Source: Comamonadaceae bacterium | GTDB taxonomy: Bacteria > Pseudomonadota > Gammaproteobacteria > Burkholderiales > Burkholderiaceae_C | Assembly: GCA_947458345.1 (NCBI GenBank) | Contig: CANHBU010000014.1 | Span: forward strand, 1-13,584 | Length of the DNA stretch: 13,584 bases | Direction of reading: 5' to 3' | Shown here: positions 6,800-12,765 of the stretch, in pieces | Numbering within the stretch: position 1 is the first letter of the stretch | Layout of the letters: the number at the start of each line of letters is the position of its first letter | Program-made: the position numbers and the translations under genes | The notes under the pieces: model-generated | The model's input: only the letters and a program-made list of their open reading frames with translations | Database searches by the model: none | Told to the model about the DNA's origin: nothing

Positions 6800-7651
6800 A
6801 TGACCGATCACAGACCGAAGGAAAAGTCCTTCCTGGCCCGCGTGCGCCAGGCTTTGCCCGACCTGCACCCTGCCGAGCGGCGACTGGGCGACTTCGTGTG
6901 CGACTTCCCGGGCGAGCTGGCGAGCTATTCGGGCTCGGAGCTGGCCACCTTGGCCCATGTCTCCAAGGCCACGGTGTCGCGCTTTGTCAAGCGGCTTGGC
7001 TACGACAGTTATGAGGCGGCGCGTCGCCACGCCCGCGCTGAAAAGTTGACCGGCTCGCGCCTTTTTCTGGGCTCGGTGACCCGTGGCGGCGCTGCCGAGA
7101 ACGTGGCCTCGCATGTGGCGCAGGGCATGGCCAATTTGGAGGCCACCTTTGTGTCGATTTCCGATGCGCAAATCGACGCCGTGGTCCATGCCATGCTCAA
7201 GTCGCGCAAGGTCTGGGTGGTCGGCTTTCGCAGCAGCCATCCGTTTGCCACTTACCTGCAGTGGCAGCTCACGCAGGTGATCGAGAACATCGTTGCCATC
7301 CCGGGCGGCGGGCAGACCCTGGGCGAGCACTTGGTTAGCGTGGCCCGGCGCGATCTGGTGATCGTCATGGGCTTGCGGCGCCGAGTCGCTCGGATGGACC
7401 TGATGCTCGAGCAGATCCGCCGCCAGGGCGCCAAGCTGCTGTACATCACCGACGAGGGCGTGCCTTTTCAGGCGGGGGCAACCTGGCACTTTCGCTGCCA
7501 TTCTCAGGCCCCCGGGCCACTGTTCAATCACACGGCGGTAGCAGCCGTGTGCCACCTGCTGGCCACCCGCGCGATCGAAAAAGCCGGCAGCGCAGGACGC
7601 ACCCGCTTGCGCGCGATCGAGGCGCTCAACGACGAGCTCGAGGAGCTCTGA
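6800..7651 (+). CDS. RpiR/MurR-family transcriptional regulator with SIS domain
   Basis: A 283-residue regulator. An N-terminal HTH_6 domain (residues 7-82) includes LHPAERRLGDFV (22-33) and the helix-turn-helix SELATLAHVSKATVSRFVKRLGY (46-68, typical RpiR ATVSRF-x-KRLGY). A SIS domain (about 130-260) carries the VVGFRSSHPFA loop (140-150) and IVMGLRRRVARM (188-199), which in this family senses a sugar phosphate or related ligand. The ATG at 6800 gives the usual family length; a TTG at 6779 would add 7 residues, and neither has a clear ribosome binding site. It lies between the DadA-like gene and the TRAP operon, all on one strand, so it may control either. Operator-like dyads in front of the TRAP operon (7891-7932) make that the more likely target. 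Confidence 0.92.
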   Translation: MTDHRPKEKSFLARVRQALPDLHPAERRLGDFVCDFPGELASYSGSELATLAHVSKATVSRFVKRLGYDSYEAARRHARAEKLTGSRLFLGSVTRGGAAENVASHVAQGMANLEATFVSISDAQIDAVVHAMLKSRKVWVVGFRSSHPFATYLQWQLTQVIENIVAIPGGGQTLGEHLVSVARRDLVIVMGLRRRVARMDLMLEQIRRQGAKLLYITDEGVPFQAGATWHFRCHSQAPGPLFNHTAVAAVCHLLATRAIEKAGSAGRTRLRAIEALNDELEEL

Positions 7652-7660
7652 GCCACTGGC

Positions 7661-7705
7661 GCGATTGGCGCGATTGGAGCGATTGGAGCGATTGGAGCGA
7701 TTGGA
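7661..7705. repeat. 9-bp tandem repeat (5 copies) inside a 7-bp inverted repeat
   Basis: Five head-to-tail copies of GCGATTGGM (one ending in C, four identical copies ending in A) begin 10 bases after the rpiR stop. The array is bracketed by CTGGCGC (7656-7662) and GCGCCAG (7706-7712), a perfect 7-bp inverted repeat that would put the array in the loop of a stem. The unit is 9 bases, so a copy change would keep frame, but no credible gene covers it. Confidence 0.9.
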
Positions 7706-7765
7706 GCGCCAGCGCTTGACCTCATAGCGCCCCAGTTCTTGCAAGGGCGCCGCATCTGAATTTTC

Positions 7766-7794
7766 GGTGCACCTGTTTTGGGTGCGACTGCACC
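7766..7794 (+). other. Overlapping alternative hairpins in the rpiR-TRAP intergenic region
   Basis: The 338-base gap 7652-7989 holds no gene. Within it, GCACC (7769-7773) can pair with GGTGC (7781-7785), and the same GGTGC can instead pair with GCACC (7790-7794). The two stems exclude each other. GGTGCACC at 7766-7773 is also a palindrome. This may be the 3' end of the rpiR transcript or a protein site; there is no terminator T-run. Confidence 0.35.
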
Positions 7795-7890
7795 ATTTGG
7801 GCGCGCGCCATGCCGTCAAAAGGGGCGTGGGTCCGGCGTTTCGTCCTTGCTGCTGCGCCCTGCGCGCGAGTCGACGCGCCTTTGCGCCGT

Positions 7891-7932
7891 GAAACTTGAG
7901 TTTCATGTAATATGGCAAGAAACTTGCGTTAC
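7891..7932. promoter_or_regulatory. Operator-like paired dyads upstream of the TRAP operon
   Basis: GAAACTTGAGTTTC at 7891-7904 is a GAAA-N6-TTTC dyad. It recurs as GAAACTTGCGTTAC at 7919-7932, a 12 of 14 match, 28 bases further on. A second dyad, GCAAG-AAA-CTTGC (7915-7927), overlaps the second copy. RpiR-family proteins are known to use short dyads of this form (for example GGAA-N6-TTCC for rhizobial IolR), and an RpiR gene lies next upstream. The site is about 60-100 bases before the dctP-type start, in the region expected for its promoter, which is the most AT-rich part of the gap. Confidence 0.5.
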
Positions 7933-7989
7933 TTTTGACCGGAGTCTGCGGGATCGGCCTGCGGACAAGGTACTTTTCGAGGAGTGAAT

Positions 7990-9015
7990 ATGCGCCACAC
8001 ATGGATCGCCGCAATCGCTGCAGCCCTGATCGGCACGGCGGCTCACAGTCAACCGATCGCCTTGAAGGTCTTGGGGCAGCCAGTGGGCTCTGGCCTGATT
8101 CAAAAGAACAAGGAGCAGCCTTTCTTTGAGAATCTGGCGCGCACGACGGGCCTGAATTTGAACGTGCAGTACTCGCCCGTCGACGTGGCGGGCATTCCCG
8201 ATACCGACGGCCTGAGGGTGCTCAAGTCGGGCCTGTTCAATATGGTGTCCTTGCGGCTGCCACAGGTCAGCCGTGACGAGCCGACGGTGCTGGGCTTTGA
8301 TTTGGTGGGCTTGAACCCGAGCTACGAGGCTGGAAAGAAAAACACCGATGCTTTCTTTGCCACCGTCGACAAGCGTTTGCAGGCCCAGTTCAACGCCAAG
8401 CTGCTCGGCGTCTGGCCCGCCGGTCCGCAGGTCATCTTCTGTAAGCCGCAAATCAAGGGACTGGCCGATCTGAAGGCGCGCAAGATTCGCGTCGGCGACC
8501 AAAGCAGCGCAAACTTTGTGGCCGGTCTTGGCGCAACCGGTGTGCCCATGCCTTTTGGCGAGGTGCAGCAGGCTCTGGCGCGGGGCGTGGTCGACTGCGC
8601 CATCACTGGACCGGCATCGGCCAACTCCGGCGGCTGGCCTGAGGCGGCGACCACGGTCATGCCTTTGGCCTTGCAGCTGGCCATCAACGGCTACGCCATC
8701 AACCTCAACACCTGGCGCCAGATGTCACCGGCCGATCAGGCCAAATTGCAGCAGGCGGTGGACCGCTTGGTCAAAGACATCTGGACCTACTCGCAGGAGC
8801 TGTCTGAGGATGCCAACCGCTGCAACATCGGTGCGACCCCGTGCACGGCCGGCAAAAGCTACAAGCTCACCTCGGTCCCGGTCACCCCTGCCGATCTGGC
8901 CACCGTGAAAAACGCGCTCAAGGAGCGTTCTTTGCCGGTTTGGAGCCGGTTGTGCAACGCGGTCAACCCGACCTGTGAAGCCGATTGGAACGCCACGATC
9001 GGAGCGGGTCTGTGA
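7990..9015 (+). CDS. TRAP transporter periplasmic substrate-binding protein (DctP family)
   Basis: Periplasmic receptor of a TRAP carboxylate importer, 341 residues. The signal peptide is residues 1-20 or so (MRHTWIAAIAAALIGTAAHS). Family landmarks: LADLKARKIRVGD (158-170) with R167 at the position of the conserved substrate-carboxylate arginine, FGEVQQALARGVVDCAITG (189-207), and a long C-terminal helix from 246. The ATG at 7990 is set by GAGGAG at 7979-7984; a GTG at 7984 overlaps that site and is rejected. Unusual are six cysteines in the mature part, with two CN-x5-C pairs near the C-terminus (278/285 and 322/329). It begins a four-gene operon with DctQ, DctM and a racemase-like protein. 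The ligand is probably an organic or amino-type acid; it is not readable from sequence. Confidence 0.92.
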   Translation: MRHTWIAAIAAALIGTAAHSQPIALKVLGQPVGSGLIQKNKEQPFFENLARTTGLNLNVQYSPVDVAGIPDTDGLRVLKSGLFNMVSLRLPQVSRDEPTVLGFDLVGLNPSYEAGKKNTDAFFATVDKRLQAQFNAKLLGVWPAGPQVIFCKPQIKGLADLKARKIRVGDQSSANFVAGLGATGVPMPFGEVQQALARGVVDCAITGPASANSGGWPEAATTVMPLALQLAINGYAINLNTWRQMSPADQAKLQQAVDRLVKDIWTYSQELSEDANRCNIGATPCTAGKSYKLTSVPVTPADLATVKNALKERSLPVWSRLCNAVNPTCEADWNATIGAGL

Positions 9016-9584
9016 TGGAGTTGGGCCGCCACGGGCGCTACAAGCGCCTGGCGGCCAATGCTTTCGGCGTCACGATGCTGGCTCTGGCCGCGCTCGTGAC
9101 GCTCGAGACATTGCTGCGCAAGCTGTTTTCCATCTCGATCGGCGGTGTCGACGAACTGGCAGGTTATTCGATTGCTGTGGGCGCGCCCCTGAGCTTTGCG
9201 GTGACCTCGCTGGAGCGCTCGCACATTCGAATCAATTTGCTTTACCTTTTCTTCAAGCCCCGGATGAAGGCTTGGATGGACGCCTTGTCCGTCCTGTCTA
9301 TCGCCGTGTTGGCGGTGCTCTTGCTGGCCTTTACGGTCAAGACCGTGCTCGAGACCCAGGCCTATCAGTCGGTGGCTCAGACGCCTTGGGCCACGCCACT
9401 GATTTATCCGCAGTCGGTCTGGCTGGTGGCGATGGCGGTGTTTTTGTTGCCTGCGCTGTTTTTGCCGGTGCGAGCGCTCTACCTACTCTTTCAGGGCCGT
9501 GAGTCTGCGGTGCTTGAGGAGTTTGGCCCCGACTCCCCCGAGGCAGAGCTTAAAGCCGAGCTTGAAGACCTCAAGCGGCGTTGA
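9015..9584 (+). CDS. TRAP transporter small membrane subunit (DctQ family)
   Basis: Small integral membrane subunit of the TRAP importer, 189 residues. Four membrane spans are visible, at about residues 14-34, 48-66, 88-111 and 132-157, as expected for DctQ. The loop after span 2 carries the typical ERSHIRINLL pattern (67-76). The C-terminus (162-189) is cytoplasmic, rich in Glu and Lys, and probably helical, longer than in many relatives. The ATG at 9015 overlaps the dctP-type TGA by one base (TGATG) and is preceded by GGAGCGGG at 9001-9008. An earlier in-frame start at 8985 would overlap dctP by 31 bases and is less likely. Confidence 0.92.
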   Translation: MELGRHGRYKRLAANAFGVTMLALAALVTLETLLRKLFSISIGGVDELAGYSIAVGAPLSFAVTSLERSHIRINLLYLFFKPRMKAWMDALSVLSIAVLAVLLLAFTVKTVLETQAYQSVAQTPWATPLIYPQSVWLVAMAVFLLPALFLPVRALYLLFQGRESAVLEEFGPDSPEAELKAELEDLKRR

Positions 9585-9599
9585 TTCAATGGCACGGTC

Positions 9600-10901
9600 A
9601 TGACACTCATTTATTTGGCTGCCGGCTTTGTGGTCATGCTGGCCTTGATGTTCCTGAGCCTGCCGGTGGCGTTTGCCATTCTTTTTGTGGGCGTTCTGGG
9701 CGGGCTGTTAGCCCACGGATTGCCGCTGCTCGACATGATGGGCGGGGTGGTCTGGGGCACTCTGAACAACTCGGTGATGACGGCCATTCCCCTGTTCATG
9801 CTGTTGGGCGAGTTGCTTTTGCGCGGCGGCATTGCCGACAAGATGTTCGATGCCTTGTCGGCCTGGCTGGGCCGGCTGCCCGGCGGTTTGCTGCACACCA
9901 ATATCGGCACTTGTGCCCTGTTTGCGGCCACCTCGGGCTCTTCGGTGGCAACGGCTGCAACGGTGGGAACCGTCGCCTTGCCGGCCTTGACCGCGCGCAA
10001 GTATCCGGTCGCAGCCTCCCTGGGTTCGCTGGCGGCCGGCGGGACGCTGGGCATTTTGATTCCCCCGAGTGTGAACCTGCTGGTGTACGGCTCGCTGGCC
10101 AATGTATCGGTCGGACAGCTGTTCATTGCTGGGGTGATTCCAGGCCTGCTGCTGACCGGCTTGTTTCTGATTTATGTGGCCGTGGTCCACGCCCGTGCGG
10201 GCGAGAATGATCAAGCCCAGCCCCTGCCTTTGGCCGAGCGTGTTGCCTTGCTGCGCCACCTCATCCCCCCTGGCATGATCTTTCTGGTGGTCATGGGCAG
10301 CATCTACGGCGGCTTGGCCACGCCCACCGAGTCGGCGGCGCTGGGCTTGATGGTGGCCCTGTACTTTCTCTGGCGCGCCGGCCGTTTGCGGTGGGGCTTG
10401 CTCGAGCACTGTTTCTTGCAGGCGGCGCGCACCACCGGCATGGTGATTCTGATCATCGTCTGTGCCTTGCTCCTCAATGTCACCTTGGCGATGCTGGGCA
10501 CCACGCAGGCCTTGACGCAGTGGGTCGGAACTTTGGGCCTGGATCGCTACACCCTGCTGCTGATTTTGGTGCTGTTTTATGTGGTGCTGGGGATGTTCAT
10601 GGACGCCATGTCCATGCTGGTGCTGACGGTTCCCGTCGCCGTTCCCATGGTGGTTGCCGTGGGTGTCGATCCGGTGTGGTTTGGCATTTTTATCGTGGTC
10701 ATGTGTGAAATCGCCCTCATCACACCGCCTGTGGGCATGAACCTGTTTGTCGTCCAGGGGCTGCGCAAGGACGGCGGCAGCTTTCGTGATGTGGTCATGG
10801 GCAGCCTGCCCTATGTGTTCATCATGCTGGGCTTTACGGCGCTGCTGATTGTTTGGCCCGAGATCGTCACCTGGTTGCCCGAGACGGCCAGCGCGCCATG
10901 A
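9600..10901 (+). CDS. TRAP transporter large membrane subunit (DctM family)
   Basis: Large permease subunit, 433 residues, with about 11-12 hydrophobic spans. It is the sodium-coupled transport channel of the TRAP system. Family signatures: AIPLFMLLGELLLRGG (62-77), TSGSSVATAATVG (111-123), LGILIPPSVNLLVYG (150-164), YGGLATPTESAALG and CEIALITPPVGMNLFVVQG near the C-terminus. The repeated hairpin motifs (GSSVATAA and the IPPS/TPPV loops) are intact, so it should be functional. The start lies 15 bases after the DctQ stop; the ribosome binding site (GGCACGG) is weak. Its stop overlaps the next gene by ATGA, so the racemase-like gene is translated with it. Confidence 0.94.
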   Translation: MTLIYLAAGFVVMLALMFLSLPVAFAILFVGVLGGLLAHGLPLLDMMGGVVWGTLNNSVMTAIPLFMLLGELLLRGGIADKMFDALSAWLGRLPGGLLHTNIGTCALFAATSGSSVATAATVGTVALPALTARKYPVAASLGSLAAGGTLGILIPPSVNLLVYGSLANVSVGQLFIAGVIPGLLLTGLFLIYVAVVHARAGENDQAQPLPLAERVALLRHLIPPGMIFLVVMGSIYGGLATPTESAALGLMVALYFLWRAGRLRWGLLEHCFLQAARTTGMVILIIVCALLLNVTLAMLGTTQALTQWVGTLGLDRYTLLLILVLFYVVLGMFMDAMSMLVLTVPVAVPMVVAVGVDPVWFGIFIVVMCEIALITPPVGMNLFVVQGLRKDGGSFRDVVMGSLPYVFIMLGFTALLIVWPEIVTWLPETASAP

Positions 10902-11611
10902 GTCGGGGGTTGCCGACACCGGCCGTCAGGCCACGGCGGATTTTGGTGGTCAATCCGAACACCAATCCCTTGGTCACCTCGCGCGTGCGCGCCATGGCCG
11001 ATCGCTGCGAAAGTGCGGGCGTGACTTTCGAGGTGATCAACCCAGCGGCGGGTCCGTTTTCGATCGAGAGCGAGTCCGACAAGCGGCAGGCCGAAGTCGA
11101 GGTGCTCAACTTAATCGGCAGCAAGGCGTATCTGGACTATGACGCTTACGTGCTGGCTTGCTTTGATGATCTGGCCTTGCAAGCGGTCCGGCAGATGGTG
11201 GCGGTGCCGGTCATCGGCTGTTGTCAGGCCGGTATCGAGGCCGCGCGTGCGGTCTCGCCGGCCTTGGCCATTGTGACCACGGTGGATGCTGCCGTGCCGG
11301 GCATCGATCGCATGATGAAGCGCTACGGCGCTGGAGACCGGGCCTCGGTGCGCGCGGCGGGCATCGGTGTGGACGATGCGGCGCGTGCACAGCCCCAGGC
11401 GCAGGCGCGCTTGCAGCAAGCCATCGCGCAGGCCATCGCACAAGACGGCGCCCAGGTCATCTTGCTGGCCTCTGGCGGTCTGACAGGTCAGGCCGATCGC
11501 ATTGGCGCGCAGGCGGGCGTGGCGGTGATCGATGCGGTGGAAGCGGCGCTGCGCCAGGCCGCGCGGGTCTGCGCACAAGGCAGCGTGCCCGTCCAGCCGG
11601 TCAATGCCTGA
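10898..11611 (+). CDS. Asp/Glu/hydantoin racemase-family protein lacking the second catalytic cysteine
   Basis: A 237-residue protein of the Asp/Glu/hydantoin racemase superfamily, which usually uses two cysteines to move a proton between faces of a carbon next to a carboxylate. The fold signatures are clear: RILVVNPNTNPLVTSRV (14-30), PAAGPFSIES (49-58) and the first catalytic cysteine C88 in VLACFDDLAL (85-94). At the second site the family has G-C-A-G-M; here it reads ASGGL (191-195), so Ser192 replaces the cysteine. A further change is VIGCCQAG (105-112) in place of the usual GIGEA pattern, giving C108 and C109. The gene starts in an ATGA overlap with dctM, so its product probably acts on the TRAP substrate, but possibly as a decarboxylase, isomerase or one-way enzyme rather than a racemase. 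Earlier in-frame starts lie within dctM. Confidence 0.9.
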   Translation: MSRGLPTPAVRPRRILVVNPNTNPLVTSRVRAMADRCESAGVTFEVINPAAGPFSIESESDKRQAEVEVLNLIGSKAYLDYDAYVLACFDDLALQAVRQMVAVPVIGCCQAGIEAARAVSPALAIVTTVDAAVPGIDRMMKRYGAGDRASVRAAGIGVDDAARAQPQAQARLQQAIAQAIAQDGAQVILLASGGLTGQADRIGAQAGVAVIDAVEAALRQAARVCAQGSVPVQPVNA

Positions 11612-11612
11612 G

Positions 11613-11624
11613 CCCAGGCCTGGG
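11613..11624. repeat. Perfect 12-bp palindrome after the TRAP operon
   Basis: CCCAGGCCTGGG, starting 2 bases past the racemase-like stop. It is followed by GTCACACG, with no T-run, so termination is not obvious. The rest of the 242-base gap up to 11853 holds no gene; it contains two CGAGGCCT copies 20 bases apart (11717-11724 and 11737-11744), about 110-135 bases before the next start, which may be a regulatory site. No clear promoter hexamers were found. Confidence 0.45.
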
Positions 11625-11853
11625 GTCACACGCGTCTGATCCATCCTGTCAGGCGGGGCCGAGTTCCTGCGGGTGCCGCTCCCTTGAGATCGCCTTCGAT
11701 GTTTTGCGATGCTTCACGAGGCCTTACTTGGCCTTTCGAGGCCTGGGCACGGCGGCGCAGCTTGGCCGCCTGAGGTTACAGTGTTCGCTTGGGCTCGCCC
11801 TGCCTGGCTCAATCCCGGGGGGCGATGCAGATCAACAGATGGGAGTCGAGCGC

Positions 11854-12720
11854 ATGAAAGTTGGCATCGCGGGTGTCGGAAAGATGGGGCAAGCGGTCGC
11901 CCAGCGGCTGATGGGTTTGGGACATGAAGTCAGCGTCTGGAACCGCCATGCGGCGCGGGCCGATGCGCTCGTGGCCAGTGGCGCGCGGCGGGTGAACCGG
12001 CCGGCTGATCTGGACGCCGAGGTGGTGATCAGCCTGCTGACCGATGCGCCTGCGATCGAGGCGGTCTACTGTGGCCCTGACGGCCTGTTTGAAAACCCCG
12101 CTCCCTTGTTCATCGAGATGAGTACGGTAGCGCCCGAGTTTCAGGCCCTGATGGCCCAGCGGGCCCAGCTCGCGGGTGCCCGCTACCTCGAGTGTCCCGT
12201 GGGCGGCAGCATCGGTCCGGCCAAGGAGGGCAAGCTGATTGGCTTTGTGGGCGGTGAGCCGGCCCATGTCGAGCAGGCCCGTCCGTTGATCGAGCAGATG
12301 TGCCGCAAATGGGTGGCTGTGGGTGCGCATGGCAATGGTGCGCGCATGAAGCTGGCGGTCAATTTGCCGCTCATGGTTTATTGGCAGACGCTGGGCGAGG
12401 CCTTGTCCCTGGTGCAATCGCTGGACATCGATCCCAAGGTGCTCGTCGACGTTCTCAGCGAGTCATCGGGTGGCCCCAATATGCTCAAGGTGCGTGGCGG
12501 CATGATCGCCGATGCCTTGGCGGGCACGCCCCAATCGGCGGTCACCGTTGATCTGAGCACCATGCGCAAGGATGTGCGCACCATGGTCGAGCAGGGCACC
12601 AAGAACGGCTACGCCATGCCCCTGACCCAGATCACGCTCGACCACCTGAACCAGGCGATCGAGCAGGGGCTTGCCGCCTCCGACTGCAGCCAGTTTCCCG
12701 TGTGGTGGCTCAAGCGCTAA
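11854..12720 (+). CDS. NAD(P)-dependent beta-hydroxyacid dehydrogenase (3-hydroxyisobutyrate dehydrogenase family)
   Basis: A 288-residue oxidoreductase of the 3-hydroxyisobutyrate/6-phosphogluconate dehydrogenase family, which interconverts short beta-hydroxyacids and aldehydes or ketones using NAD(P). The N-terminal Rossmann fold has GIAGVGKMG (4-12) and WNR (29-31), where R31 hints at NADP use. The substrate loop is ECPVGGSIGPAKEGKL (113-128), where most relatives have P-V-S-G-G; here the order is G-G-S. The catalytic lysine K166 and nearby N170 lie in GNGARMKLAVN (160-170). The start at 11854 has GGGAG at 11841-11845; an ATG at 11839 is in frame but lacks a site. It may process a product of the upstream racemase-like or transporter operon, but its own gap of 242 bases argues for a separate promoter. 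Confidence 0.92.
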   Translation: MKVGIAGVGKMGQAVAQRLMGLGHEVSVWNRHAARADALVASGARRVNRPADLDAEVVISLLTDAPAIEAVYCGPDGLFENPAPLFIEMSTVAPEFQALMAQRAQLAGARYLECPVGGSIGPAKEGKLIGFVGGEPAHVEQARPLIEQMCRKWVAVGAHGNGARMKLAVNLPLMVYWQTLGEALSLVQSLDIDPKVLVDVLSESSGGPNMLKVRGGMIADALAGTPQSAVTVDLSTMRKDVRTMVEQGTKNGYAMPLTQITLDHLNQAIEQGLAASDCSQFPVWWLKR

Positions 12721-12728
12721 GCGCTTAG
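12717..12728. terminator. Palindrome between convergent genes
   Basis: CTAAGCGCTTAG is a perfect 12-bp palindrome containing the dehydrogenase stop, and AAGCGC-TAA-GCGCTT (12712-12726) forms a hairpin. It sits in the 45-base gap between the convergent dehydrogenase and Bug genes, so it could serve both strands, although no T-run follows on either strand. Confidence 0.35.
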
Positions 12729-12765
12729 CAAATCCCGCCACACCCTGGGCGCAAGGCCGGGCGAC

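Noticed and set aside
7661..7705. CRISPR array
   Set aside because: The 9-base units are contiguous with no spacers, and no cas genes are present.
7528..7755. Minus-strand frame with an API repeat peptide
   Set aside because: The repeat peptide is only the 9-bp DNA repeat read in frame; half of it opposes the RpiR C-terminus and there is no ribosome site.
6752..8014. 420-codon minus-strand frame opposite rpiR and the intergenic repeat
   Set aside because: Contains the 9-bp repeat read as RSN repeats, no domain, and opposes a clear RpiR protein.
9708..10919. 403-codon minus-strand frame opposite dctM
   Set aside because: Very rich in Gln and His, as expected for the antisense of a Leu/Val-rich membrane protein.
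11221..11853. N-terminal extension of the dehydrogenase reading frame by about 210 codons
   Set aside because: The extension overlaps the racemase-like gene and has Gly/Arg/Cys-rich shadow composition; the Rossmann motif begins at the ATG at 11854, which has its own ribosome site.
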